NCBI GenBank assembly: GCA_900073065.1
Contig: FJOG01000009.1
Location: 167,176 to 231,175 of the forward strand
DNA: 64,000 nucleotides
Origin: Phialocephala subalpina
Taxonomy: Eukaryota; Ascomycota; Leotiomycetes; Helotiales; Mollisiaceae
Direction: 5' to 3'
Part shown: in pieces, positions 1 to 10,914 of the stretch
Position numbering within the stretch: the first letter of the stretch is position 1
Layout: every line of letters starts with the position of its first letter
Made by a program: the position numbers and the translations under genes
Notes under the pieces: generated by a model
Told to the model about the DNA's origin: nothing
Database searches by the model: none
Seen by the model: only the letters and a program-made list of their open reading frames with translations

Positions 1-595
1 TACGTGCCGGAAGATAACTGTCATGACCCCTCCTTCGCTCTTCGACAGTTTTTTAGAAGCAGCATCTTTGTTGACGAAGAGGAAATCTGTGGGTCTATTT
101 CTTGTCGGGACAGTCATCGCTGAGCTGAAGCCTTGGTGTTCATTCTATGCTGGGTACCTCTTCGGTGGAGAGACAGGTCGTTACCAGCAATGTGCAACTG
201 ACCCGGAGACAATCAAAAGCTCCAGCCAAAGAATAAGGATCAGACTATGGGGTTTCGGATGTGATTGCGATGTTTGTGTTCCGCCGCGGGCAACATTTGA
301 CCCCGCCATCCGTCCGACGTACATAGCGGGGCATCACGCGGGAAAGTTCGGTGGCGAAATACATAAAGTAAGATATCAGGAACCGCTAAAACAGTCTTCT
401 CACGGTCCTCATGAGTAGGAAAGGTAAACTCGGAGACTGTAAACAAGTAAGTTTGGGCAGTTCGCAGCTGCGCAACCTTTTCACTCGAGCAGTCTTTGGT
501 GGGGCCTCGATCGCTAAATATTCAGGCTTTCATTTCGGTGTTCAGGCTTCCATTCGATAAAACCCCTTCCCCAATACGAACCATGGCAGACAAAT
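1..595. other. Intergenic, nothing recognised
   Basis: A 131-codon open frame on the plus strand here has no recognisable domain and no splice context, and the opposite strand is equally open. The region is probably the 3' flank of the amidohydrolase gene and of a gene outside the window. Confidence 0.5.
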
Positions 596-1600
596 TCACT
601 TCTTCAATCTAGGAAACAGCTCGACAGCATTATCATACCCAATTCTTCCCCTCATCTCGGCACCAGCATGTTTGTCCAAGTTACTTGTGTAGTACTCGAT
701 TCCCTCTCTCGGCGCATTGGGAAAGTCGCTTCCAAATAGAATATGTCCCTCCTTCGCAAAACCGAGCAAGAAGTCAAGCACCAATGGATTCGCAGAAAGA
801 GCAGTATCAAAGTAGAACTGCTTCGCCTCTTGTATGATCTCCTCAGTCGATTTGCCAACATTGAAAGGCGTATAAGGATTCATGCCAGCAACACGATCGA
901 TGAGGAATGGCAGAGTGCCTCCTGCATGCGAAAGGATGATTTTGCAGTCTTCAACCACTGGCATGAGATTGGACAGGATCATGTCAATCGCTGTACGACC
1001 AGTTTCATGTGGGTAGTCAAACATTGGTTGGGGAAGATGACTGTTGACCAAATGTGTATCAACGGCGTGAGTTGGGTGGATGAAGACAACGGCTTCCCGC
1101 TTGTTGAGCTCTGCCCAAATGGGACGGAAATCAGGATGTCCCAGGTAATGATTGTCGTCTCCGTACCGTGTGAAAAGGATCACACCATCGGCTTTCAAAT
1201 TGTCGAGTGCATACGCCATCTCCTCGAGAGCTTTCTTCTGGTCAAGGAGACTGGGCAGCGAGGCAAAGAAACCGTAGGATGAGGGATGCTGGTCACAGAT
1301 GGAAGCAGCTACCTTGTTGACCTCACGAGCGAGGCTGGCTGCTTCATTGGGGTCTGGCACAATGCATACTCCTGGTGCTGTGATAGAAAGGATTGTGGCC
1401 TGGATTCCCAGGTCTTTCGCCAGTTGCTGGTCTGCTTCAAGGGTCCATGGAGGAATTGTCCATCCAGACGGATCCCCACCAGCATTTTCCAGAGCTAGAA
1501 GTTCATCAGCTGGAATACTCTGAAGAATTTGGACGTGAAAAGTATCACCTCTTGTGAAGACTTCCGGGTAGAAATGATGATGGACATCGATTCTGGACAT
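596..1600 (-). CDS. Amidohydrolase-2 family protein, ACMSD-like
   Basis: Single-exon gene of 334 residues. I start it at the ATG at 1600 because the protein then begins [10 protein letters not shown], placing the metal-binding H-x-H (His7, His9) at the extreme N-terminus as usual in the Amidohydro_2 / aminocarboxymuconate-semialdehyde decarboxylase family. An upstream in-frame ATG at 1693 would add 31 residues with no family counterpart. Later family blocks are visible: VVFIHPTH, then ILSHAGG, then the C-terminal metal-ligand motif LFGSDFP. The family folds as a metal-dependent TIM barrel and catalyses non-oxidative decarboxylation or hydrolysis of small, often aromatic-derived, acids. There is no signal peptide, so it is probably cytosolic. 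The substrate cannot be told from sequence. No other catabolic gene lies beside it. Confidence 0.9.
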   Translation of the reverse strand: MSRIDVHHHFYPEVFTRGDTFHVQILQSIPADELLALENAGGDPSGWTIPPWTLEADQQLAKDLGIQATILSITAPGVCIVPDPNEAASLAREVNKVAASICDQHPSSYGFFASLPSLLDQKKALEEMAYALDNLKADGVILFTRYGDDNHYLGHPDFRPIWAELNKREAVVFIHPTHAVDTHLVNSHLPQPMFDYPHETGRTAIDMILSNLMPVVEDCKIILSHAGGTLPFLIDRVAGMNPYTPFNVGKSTEEIIQEAKQFYFDTALSANPLVLDFLLGFAKEGHILFGSDFPNAPREGIEYYTSNLDKHAGAEMRGRIGYDNAVELFPRLKK

Positions 1601-2330
1601 GACGTAGATATTCAGTGAGGCAAAGTCGAGGTATATGTGTGACAACAGGTTGAACTCTTGAATTAAAAGGAACAGATCGTATGAAGGTCGCAAACTACTG
1701 CCTGATGTTCGAGAGGAGATGATGTTTTATATCTTTCAATGAAAACGCCCATCAATAATATTCTTGCCGAGGATTTTCAATCTTGTTTGCGCCATTCTTG
1801 AAGCAACTACTGCTTTCAGTATCAGGATGGAATCAAGATAGGGCTAACAACTTACTAACAGAGCGAGCCCGTGGAAGCTTGGTTTTGGACGACTACTACT
1901 TCTAGAACTTGTATACATGTGAGAGAGTGTGGAGCTGTGGCAAAATGAGAACACGGAGGTTGTTAGCTCCGTCTGTCCGAATGCCACTCACTTGGCCCAA
2001 AAAGGAAGTAGGTACGTCACACCTCCACGACTGGCAAGAGCGTCTTGAAGATTCGCTTCTGACGATACAAATGCAAACATCACAGGTCATTCATCTATCC
2101 CGATCATAAAGACACACATTTTCAAGCAGAGTATTGTTCAGCTCCACTTTCGTGTCAAAGAGGAGAAAGACACTAGTGCGCTTGTGGTGTGCTAAGCGAG
2201 CCCCTATTGTCAGTGGAAAGAAAATCCAATCAAGATGGATCATGGCTTAGGACCGCGCTAGAATCCAGGCACGGGAAAATCGAGAGCTTTTAGTAGTAAG
2301 TTATTTCCATGCCTTCTCAGTTTACCAGAT
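1601..2330. other. Intergenic, promoter side of the amidohydrolase gene
   Basis: Both strands hold only short unrelated open frames. I see no repeat or RNA gene. The stretch separates the minus-strand amidohydrolase from the decayed plus-strand amidoligase-like gene. Confidence 0.4.
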
Positions 2331-3745
2331 CTAGTCATGGCTAGGCATAACCTTTGATCTCGAATCTACCAAGCTGGACAAAGACAACATGTCTGCCCCT
2401 CCCCGAATAAACTGGGGAAAGAACCCGTGGAGTCTCAGTATCAAACTGACCGCTTAGCAGACTTGGCTGATCAAAGACGGGCTGACAGGATGGCACGAGG
2501 GTCAAGAGACTCGGACACATCCGAGAACACCATTTCTACAAGCTCGGATGACGATAATGGAAGTCTCAGAGTTCTCGGATATCTGCGTGCGTACCTTAAT
2601 CACACACTTCCAAGCTCTACACTAGTCACGCCTTTGATGGGGCAGATTTTGGGCGCCTGTCAAAAAAAAAGCCAGCAGTTACATTTGGCATCTGACAAAT
2701 GACGACAGTATCATGACCAACAGGGAGGATCTTCGGAAACGTCTAAACATAGAACTAGACGAAGCGAAGGCGGAAGATCGAGTAGTAGGCGCCGAGCTTG
2801 TATCTTCTGTCCAATATTTTGATGCTATTCAGAATTAGTATCCCAAGCTACGTCAATTGCAAGACGATTTGACCCCCGATGAGACGTCCTTCGACCGTGG
2901 TGCATGGTTTACAGAAATCACACATTTACATGTCCACTTTGGGACCAAGAACGAACAGATTTCATTAGCCATGGCCAAGAATGTCTGTGTCTTATATGGA
3001 ATTTCCGAGACCGAAATACAATCCTGGCTACCAATGTCCCAACGTAACAGCTCTTGGTGTTTTGGACTTCGGCACAGAATGGAAAAGGAGATGCTTGCAT
3101 GCAATGCCGATAGAACAGATGTTGAATTATTGCCTGGCCGGAGGTATACACCATCCGCATTCATGGATAATATTTACGAGGCGAATAATCTCGAAGAGTT
3201 GAGAACGAAAATATCGGGATGGTCTGCTGGAGAGTGGATCTCAACCAAGATAAAGGACCAGCCATGTCGAAGAATACAAGGAACTGTCAAGGCGAGAGAA
3301 TGGATTACCGTCAGTCTGCCCCTAAAGAGAACAAAAAAACTTTTCACAATCGAGTTCCGGCATCATCACGGCACAATGGACCCAAAGACTATTACTTGGT
3401 GGTAAGGCTAAACCTTGCTTTGTTTCTCAAGTATCTGGGGACCTCTAGACATTGGTAGAGTTTTACAACAGTTCAGGGATTGAGGCTCTTCCTCAAATAT
3501 ATTCTTGATGCCAGGACGCGCTGGGATATGTTTGGCTTGCTGCAATGAGGAGAAGAGTTTACGAGACTCTGCTTCGACAGATAGCCGTTCGGGACCCAAA
3601 CTTCCAACTTCAACCACAGGAGTTAAATTTTGCACCAACCGCGGTAGAAGATGCAGACGCCAAATATCAGGTAATTGAAGAGGTGCACAGGGGTGCCATG
3701 GACGCGGTGGGTGCACAAGCTAGGGCAGCGGCGGCTCAGTCATGA
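2331..3745 (+). pseudogene. Broken amidoligase-like gene (Amidoligase_2 type)
   Basis: Pieces of one protein lie in order but in different frames. 2353-2376 reads GITFDLE, a decayed match to the usual G-(I/V)-E-x-E opening. 2427-2660 is open in another frame. After a run of nine A (2662-2670) the frame must change to read SSYIWHLTNDDSI and then VVGAELVSS, the expected 'W-x(3,5)-D-x-S ... G-x-ELVS' block. A TAG at 2836 follows, where a Trp is expected. The frame reopens at 2839 and runs to 3405, with the hallmark TIEFRHHHGTMDP near its end, then needs another shift to continue. Fungal members of this ATP-grasp-related family are presumed to ligate amino groups to carboxylates; their role is unknown. 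The TGG to TAG change equals CpA to TpA on the other strand, as RIP would produce. At least two frame breaks and one nonsense codon argue against function, although a misread intron near 3400 (GTAAGG) is possible. Confidence 0.65.
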
Positions 3746-3978
3746 TCTCAGCGATAGACAAGCTTTATTTACCATTCAGTGTAAGGGAGGCATGCTTTCT
3801 CGAATGGTTCATGAAGTGATTGTTCATTGTTCCAGTGACTCAAAGTATGGAATAAAGTTCGTTCACCTCTGTCGACGTAAGCATGGAATGTCCCCCGAGC
3901 GAACATTGGACTTTGAATACCTGCAAGCTGTGTTACTCTAACTAGCAAATCTGAGGAACGAGTAACCACAAAACACCA

Positions 3979-4869
3979 TCACGATAGCGATTCCTTATCC
4001 ACGCGTTGAAAGAAGTCCAACAACCACCCCGCCACAGCCTCTGGCTGCTCCTCCATGACATAGTGCCCGCAATCCTCAATCTCTCCGCCCTTCACATCAA
4101 CGGCCAGAGGACTCACCATGCTAACCAACATCTTCCCAACTGCTTTCTCTCCACCCAATGCTAAGACTGGCATCTTCAACTTCTCCTTCTCGGCAAAACT
4201 CCTGTTCTGCTCCGCGCTCTTCGCCACAGCTCGGTAATAAGCGAACCCCCTACTCATTCCTCCTTCCCTCTGATAACAGGTCACGTATCGATCTCGCGCC
4301 TCTCTCGTGATTCGTTCTGGGTGGACTGCTTTCTGATCGAAGAGCCAGTTCAGCAGTTCTCTCTCTTTCCCCTTGGTCAAGATTTCTGGCAGTTCGGGAA
4401 GAGCATTGAAAGAGAATTGCCAGAGCTTGATGTTTGCGGCTTCCGGCAGCGGGTACGAGAGTTGAGGTCCGTAGCCAGGGATCGCAGAGTCTAGAATTGT
4501 GAGTGATTTGATTGACGAGGAGAATTGTGCAGCCCATGCATATGCGATCCAGGCTCCGACATCGTGGCCAACGAGATGATACTTCTTGCGTTCGGGGAAG
4601 GTGGATCGAATTGAGGACTCAAGTATGGCCGAGATACTTGCGGTGTCACACGTGGTTGGAGATGATATTGTGTCACCTAGCCCGGGGGGATCCAGCACGA
4701 TGAGATGGTGGTGAGGCGAAAGTATCGGGAGGAGGGGAATGAACGCTTCTGCGGTTTGTGGCCAGCCGGGAAGAAGGACGACGGCTTCGTGCTCTAGTAA
4801 TCCGGTGGTTAGTGCATGGATACCGTTTGAAAGTGTGGTGGATTTCCAGCTGTGCGCCGTGTTCGCCAT
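3979..4869 (-). CDS. Alpha/beta hydrolase, epoxide hydrolase / haloalkane dehalogenase type
   Basis: Intronless, 296 residues, starting at the only well-placed ATG (4869). The order of motifs is that of the epoxide-hydrolase branch: oxyanion-hole segment LLPGWPQT (residues 32-39, the HGxP equivalent with His replaced by Pro), LDPPGLGDT (59-67), nucleophile elbow VGHDVG with Asp103, and catalytic His269 in DCGHYVMEEQP. The Asp nucleophile separates it from Ser lipases and esterases. A cap region lies between about residues 125 and 215. No signal peptide is seen, so it should be intracellular. Likely chemistry is hydrolysis of an epoxide, halide or ester on a small molecule; the substrate is unknown. 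It is transcribed towards the amidoligase remnant with about 230 bp between them. Confidence 0.9.
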   Translation of the reverse strand: MANTAHSWKSTTLSNGIHALTTGLLEHEAVVLLPGWPQTAEAFIPLLPILSPHHHLIVLDPPGLGDTISSPTTCDTASISAILESSIRSTFPERKKYHLVGHDVGAWIAYAWAAQFSSSIKSLTILDSAIPGYGPQLSYPLPEAANIKLWQFSFNALPELPEILTKGKERELLNWLFDQKAVHPERITREARDRYVTCYQREGGMSRGFAYYRAVAKSAEQNRSFAEKEKLKMPVLALGGEKAVGKMLVSMVSPLAVDVKGGEIEDCGHYVMEEQPEAVAGWLLDFFQRVDKESLS

Positions 4870-6118
4870 CTTCGTTTGTAGTTTGGATGCTTGCGACGGA
4901 AGACGAAGAGGTCGAGCAGTACAATATATATGCCTGCCACATATTCAGCTCTGACTAATTCAGAATCTTGATTCGCGACAAACGGCCTGTCTTTCGGTGG
5001 TTTTGGTACTTCTTTTCGTTAAGGTGTGGCGAATTGAATTGTCGAAAGTGGCCTGGGTGAATCAAATTATTCTATCCAAGCAGTGTCAAAAGCATCTGAC
5101 GCCATCATGCCACTGATCTTTGGATTGCTACAGGGAAAACTATTCAAATCTGTTTTCTTACTGGCTATCAGAAGAGGTTGTCCCACAAGTCATGCCCACC
5201 CCGCAGCTGTGCGACATGATTTTCTCGGCCCGGAAGGCCCGTGCAGCGCCAAAAGAAGACTACTTCTCATGTCTTTCCACAATGTTCTTTTTTCTAGCCT
5301 CTTTCTAATTTATCTGCATTTTCCCCCTGGGTCTGTCAAAGCTTTACGAATCATGTTGTATCACATCATTCAGCAGCTGGAATCTCTCAGGGATAGACTC
5401 ACGAGAAGCGAGAGAGGCCGCGGTACTCACCTGCCGACAGCCTACTTAATTCGAGCGTTTTCAGGTACCGAACGGTTGGAAGCATTGAATGATACGGTCG
5501 TTTGGCATTTCTTTTGTGTCTATGATCAGTTCCTCGTCCAATAAAAGGCAGCTACTCTTGGAAATCTTGCTACTGCACAAGCTATCGACGCCAGTTGATG
5601 GCCTTCGGTGGGTGGCAGATGAGTTGTGCAAGATCCTTCTGTACTTTCAACAAAGTTCACGACTAACATTCATATAGAAATCTGTACAGTATAATATACT
5701 GTACCAAGTACGCCTTGGTCCAGAAATAAAAGAATGGTCTTGCTGGTCGGGAGGTCTCCCGAATGAAGACTTAATGTGGACGTGTTGACTTTCTCCTTTC
5801 CCTTGAACTGTGAACTAGATCGCTGCATCAAGCATTGCAGACAGGCGCCATTCCGTGCTTCATGCCACGCTTCCATACAGTGTTTGGAGGAGTTTGTCTC
5901 TATGCGGAAGAAGTGGAGCAGCCTTGGACCCAAACGGACCCTGGCTGGGGTACAGAGCTTGGAGCGTCGCCGACTTGCTCTTGAGAGCCATTGAAATACA
6001 AGAAGTCTCAGCGCTTCCAGCTAGATTATAAGTTTCGCCCAAGTCCGTGCCCGCATTGACCTGGACCAGCAAGTATTATGGTAATATCTCGTCATCGTGT
6101 CAATTTGCCCCCCACGAT
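4870..6118. other. Intergenic, about 1.2 kb, no gene recognised
   Basis: An open frame at 5083-5544 (153 codons) has no recognisable domain, ordinary base composition and no introns. I treat it as chance. The stretch should hold the divergent promoters of the hydrolase (minus) and the CorA-like gene (plus). Confidence 0.4.
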
Positions 6119-8922
6119 ATGGCTGAGCAGACAGCACGCCGATCAACGGAGCAGAACATCCTCCTCGCAAATATCTTGGCTGAGTTGAAAGTCCTAGCTG
6201 GCCAGCTCAAAAACAAAGAGGGGGAGCACGCTGGCGAAGTTGAGACACTTGGGGGGAGAAAGTCTGAAAAGGAAATATTAGGAAAGGTATTCTTGGAATC
6301 CATGCACTATTTACCAAGGCTTCGTGGCTTATCACATTACAGCGAGATGAGGAAGAGCCAAAGGGATACTCGCTGAGGTCTTTGGCAGCTATACCAGGAT
6401 TACGGACGGCCGTCCCTGATCCCTTAGTACCGGAGGACAATTCTGCTCGAGATCGTCATATTTTGACGAACGAGGAGATCAATCACATATACGGAAACGA
6501 TTGGGTACATCGGATAGACTCCAGGAGGAGCACGAATCTCGCAGACCTCTCCGCTTTGGAACGTCTAGCAAACAAATCGTCTTGGATAGAGCTTATTGGA
6601 AGTATTTGGGAAGCACCGGAAGATGGTCGATTACCCTTCACATTCCAGAAACGACAGTTGATCAGGAATTACAAGGAGGAATTGTCCCCAGGCTCTGGGA
6701 TCTCACGATTTGATGCAACTCACGATCAAACACAGCAGCAACTAGAACATATTGCGAATCAATTGAAAAGCATACCAGAAGTCAGATCATCGGCATTACC
6801 AGAGTATAGAACTGCAGTTTGTATTGAAGACTACTTGCCAGATGGAACAGTGCGGATCTACAGATCGTTTTGGAGTTCCAAAAAAGATATCGACGACCCA
6901 TATTGTACCCCGGAACCTGCTTCTAGATCTGGACCTCAGCCGCCGCATGATCAATCTACTATTTCCCACCATCAAGCACCATGGAGAAGACATGTGTAAG
7001 TAATCCATGTTCGAGTCTCAGAATGTTCATGCTTTATCTTCAAATTTACTGATTGTTACATTTAGAGTAATCAAGGGTCTCGAGTACACTTCACCATTTC
7101 TCATCCTGTCTCCCAGAAGTAGCTATGGCACCCACATATTTGAAGGATACCGGGATTATTTGATTCTTATTAATGCGGCAGCGGCCTGGGCAAATTTAGA
7201 GCGTCTGATGGTGAGCATAACATTTCTTGAGTTGGTCAATGTTTGCGACGCGGATATTGAGCGGTTTGAACTTCAGAGTTGGAAAACTGGCATAATGCAT
7301 AGTGATACGAGAGAACATAACCCTAGCTTGGCTAGCTGGAGACCCCAGTTTTGCGTGCGGACAAAGCCCGGGTACTGCGTCGGTTTGAATGACAGAATAC
7401 CAAAGCCCTCCGTGGTGCGCAAAGTTAGGAAGTGTGCTTGGACGGTACGTGTCAATGTCTAGAGACTCCGGGATTGTCCCATATTACGACTAACATTCAC
7501 CAGATTCTTGCAGTGATTGAATTAGATGAGCTGACTTATTGGACCTTACTCGAGCTTTTGCCGTTTGGTTTCCACGATTTTCTAATTCCGGCTAAGTATG
7601 AAAGATGGAGAGGTAATGTGTTGTTATACATTCTGCACGGCGTTGAACATGGGGTCGCGCAAGTCATATGGAGATGGGAGGATCTCCTGTCGTATTTCAA
7701 CCAGTTTTTAACAGAAGGGGAGGTTTATCTGAACCCTCAGCAGCACGACAATCTTCTGGTCGATGACGAATCCTTTTCGAGGTCCAAGAAATACTTTTGG
7801 GCAATCACAACGTTGACAGAAATCGAAACTCTAATCGAAGGAAACATGAAGCAGATATCAAAGATCCTTCTCCGCCGGGCACCTGAGAGTGCCGAGCTCG
7901 AGTACAAAGAAAGACTCAAAAGCTGTCGTTCAGATCTCGAAAAATCAATCGGAAAACTATTACAACTCCAACGCAACTTCGCTACTAAGCGGAAAGAAGC
8001 TACGTATCTGAGAGATGGTGTAGGCCTCCAAAATCCACTACCCACGTGAGTGACAATTTCTGACATGTCTTCACTAGCTGTTTAATGCTAGCTCCGTGAT
8101 GGAGACTCGAGCTGCAAACCTATTAGGAGAGAATGTCAGACTTCTCACTATCGTCAGCATAATGTTTCTTCCGTTGTCCTTTTGCATGGTAAGAGATAGA
8201 CAATAGGTTGGTCTTCAAATGTTTACTGACCATAGCTTTAGTCTGTTTGGAGTGTCAACAATCAGATTTTCAGCCTCCACAATTTGTGGATTACCGCAAC
8301 TGTCATAGCATTATCAACCTACATGTTGGTTTTCAACATCAACATTGCCATGAGTCGCTGCTACTCCGTATCACATCGAATATCTCAAAAAATCATCGAA
8401 TCTATGAAGCAGGACATCGATCAGGAGTGGAAGGACAGAGCGTCGATTTTCGGGAAATTTGCCAAGCCACAACAGGCAGAACATAAGCCTTCAAACTGGC
8501 GCCTTGTGCAGTACGTTGTTGAACGACGTCTTTGGCCAGCTGGAGCGATTCGAACCCTGCAAGATTTTGACTGGAAAGGAAGTGTAACCTTTTGGACACG
8601 CCGAAAGGAGGAACTCCCATCAACGGAACCTCCTCCGCCAGCGACTGTCATCGAAACACAGACCCCTGCACCGCCCAGTACTCCCAGAGCAGTTCACTCG
8701 CCTAGATCGGGAAACACGCCTTCTTCTACGAGCTCAAAGAGTTTCCATTCTGCAATCACCAGATCTCCAACCGACCCTCCAATCGGGACTCCACGAGATT
8801 CGATGGAAACAAGAAAGCGCCGGAATTCCGACTCCAGCCGCCCATCAATCGTGCTGAATCATGAGTTCCAGCGAGAACCAGAGACATATCAGAACGAGAG
8901 AGGCATTGGTGCCGTGGTATGA
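6119..8922 (+). CDS. CorA-like divalent-cation transporter family protein
   Basis: Six-exon model, 847 residues: 6119-6286, 6319-6995, 7066-7444, 7504-8045, 8092-8188, 8242-8922. All junctions are GT-AG and the phases close exactly. The N-terminal two thirds is a soluble, charged domain. The C-terminal part has the fungal CorA-like signature: ATYLRDGVGLQNPLP, then an E-x-R-x-x-x-N-x-x-x-GENVR helix leading into TM1 (LLTIVSIMFLPLSFCM), a short WSVNNQIFS loop, and TM2 (LWITATVIALSTYMLVF). The loop takes the place of the canonical Gly-Met-Asn motif of true CorA Mg2+ channels, so ion specificity is open. A Pro/Ser/Thr-rich tail of about 130 residues follows. The first intron would be only 32 nt; it may instead mark a small insertion, or the start may lie inside exon 2. 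A 66-nt in-frame GT-AG segment at 7211-7276 could be an optional intron. Confidence 0.8.
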
Positions 8923-9454
8923 GTGCCGCGGCATACGCTGAGCGTAGGTATGGACTTGAAGATGAGAAGAGAGGAGACTGACTGGGATTTTTTGCGAAAG
9001 GGGCTGTTCAATACCCGATTAAACTTCATTGGGGTAAGGTGAAAGAAAATGTAACGGGATGGATCGGAGTTTGAAAGTGACGATGCAAGGCGGGAACGGA
9101 AAGAGCGATGGAGGGAAATTGACTGAAAAGCGAGTTTTGATTCCTGCGAATAGAAAATGAAAATTCTCAAAGCACCAAACTCCGAGGGACATTTCCAAGC
9201 CGCGATCAGCCTGCATCTTCTCTACCAGCTTCGTTTTTGTAGTGTTGATGGACGTTTTATGACTGCTGATTCGCATGCGATTTTGAGAGCGGAATACTTG
9301 GAGGGCAAGAGGTTCAGCGTCCGAGAGCCCAAAATTTAGCGATCGCGTCATCTGCTGGCGAAGCAGGTCTACAAGCCTTAGAGGCTGAGGTCGAATTCAG
9401 ATGCTCGTTCTCTGCCGATTGAATGCGATCCCTAGATTGGCCCAGAAGACACGA
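8923..9454. other. Intergenic between convergent genes
   Basis: This is the shared 3' flank of the CorA-like gene and the small Zn2Cys6 gene. Short open frames on both strands have no recognisable features. Confidence 0.4.
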
Positions 9455-10307
9455 TTACGGAGTCCGCAACCTCCTGCTTGTTATGTTCCGTCGAGCTCGA
9501 TTAGCGGTGGATATGGTTCGGCGTTCTGGTAGTACTGTATCGGTTGTCCGCTGCGAAAATATTAGCAAGCATCAAGGGTAGGAGGCAGTACGTTGCCTAC
9601 CTTTCCAAATACGGTACTGTCAGAACTCCCTTGGTTCGTCATAATAGAACTTTGTCGAGGCATGTTCGCGCTATCTGCCAGATGACCTCCCCATGCCGTT
9701 TTGTTGGTTGAGTTGGCGGACAGCGTTGAATGATCTATCCCGACTGCGGACGTCGACAGACCGGGGCCGCGCCCTTGGCTACCTAGCCGCTGCTCCTTCT
9801 GCCTCGGGTCTTGCATATTCATCTCACTCAAATGTTGCACGTCAATTGCTGAGCTCGCTCCCACCTCCGCAGATGCTCGTCCCAGCCTGGCATTGGCTGC
9901 TGAGCTTTCCGCCTAAGTAGTCTCTGTCCATTGTCGATTCTCGGATTCTGCTGCGCTGATCGGTGGCTTTACTTCCGCAGATGAGCGGCCATCTTCAGCA
10001 TTCGTATTCGCAGCTGGCGAGATGTCGCAGGGCGAGAGAGTTGGAAGACTCGTAGATGTCTCTTCCCCCAGCCCTTCACACAGTTCTTCACTTCGTTGAC
10101 AGCGCTGGCAGATGGGAAGCGTTTCGTCGCATTTGAGTCGGCGTCCTCTGAAGAGCTGATCAGCGATGAATCTATGTGCGCAGCCATCAGGGAAGGGGAG
10201 GCAATACAATAGCACAATGAATCACAGACTTACTTGCATGTTGAGCAACCTGACTTGACCCTAAAGCGGCCTGCTCTCCCCCTCGAACCCCGAAGTGACT
10301 TCGCCAT
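9455..10307 (-). CDS. Small Zn2Cys6 (GAL4-type) protein, lacking the usual middle domain
   Basis: Best model: exons 10307-10234, 10147-9973, 9912-9601 and 9550-9455, giving 218 residues with phases that close. The first junction assembles a complete binuclear zinc cluster, C-STC-KGRRLK-C ... C-QRC-QRSEEL-C, with exact CX2CX6C...CX6C spacing preceded by basic residues. After it comes only low-complexity Ser/Gly/Gln-rich sequence. No fungal_trans domain is present, so the protein is far shorter than a typical 500-900-residue C6 activator. Read without the third-exon splice, an in-frame TAG occurs at 9915-9913. A 60-nt GTAAAG...TTAG intron (9972-9913) that keeps frame removes it, and I prefer that reading. 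It would be a nuclear DNA-binding protein with no known target, or the remnant of a longer regulator. A transposon sits about 480 bp upstream. Confidence 0.6.
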
Positions 10308-10788
10308 AGCGGAAGCAGTATCCTGTGCCGCGCAAGGTTCGTTTCTCTGCCACCGTTGTCGATGAGCCCTTGCAGTCAAGGACAGCTAGAGAAATTGTGT
10401 TAGTCATGTTTCCGAAGCTCATGTCTTTATACATTCGAATCTGAGACACAATGCAATGAAGTTATCGAAGACGAAAAGGTGGTTGGCTCGGGAAGCAAAT
10501 GCCGTGTCATGCCGTTGAGTGTTCGGAAATACCCGACGCTAGTCAATGGATTACCTTGGTACAGGGTATAAATGAACTAAGAGTTTTGATGATGATCATA
10601 GACAGCGCCATCTTTGGTGCCGGAACATTCGATGGCGGATGAGGCATGACGTAGACATTGACCTCGATCATCCTTTTCTCGATGATCCACAGCTCCCAAT
10701 GGATGACCGAAAACTGATGTGAGAGTAAAACTCTCTTGACTCTATTTGTCCGACTCAGGTGCATCAGTTTTGCAACAGACGCAGAGTA
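10308..10788. other. Upstream region of the Zn2Cys6 gene, bounded by the transposon
   Basis: No gene is seen. The last two bases (10787-10788, TA) are the left copy of the transposon target duplication, so the insertion lies in the 5' region of the regulator and may have changed its expression. Confidence 0.45.
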
Positions 10789-10819
10789 CGAAGGGCCGGT
10801 TAACAAGTAATGAGCCATG
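10789..10819 (+). repeat. Left terminal inverted repeat of the Tc1/mariner element
   Basis: 31 bp, identical in reverse complement to 12323-12353. It is preceded by TA at 10787-10788. Confidence 0.95.
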
Positions 10820-10914
10820 GTCTGTGCGTTTAATCACGTGAAACCTTAAACATCGTGAACTTCGACATTTTACTTCATAACAAACAACCTTAATATCAAT
10901 GCATTAACTACATT

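Noticed and set aside
5083..5544. 153-codon plus-strand open frame
   Set aside because: No domain, no Kozak-like start, no splice context, and ordinary composition; most likely chance.
9913..9915. In-frame TAG in the small Zn2Cys6 gene as a RIP-type nonsense mutation
   Set aside because: A 60-nt GTAAAG...TTAG intron ending exactly there keeps the frame on both sides and is the simpler reading.
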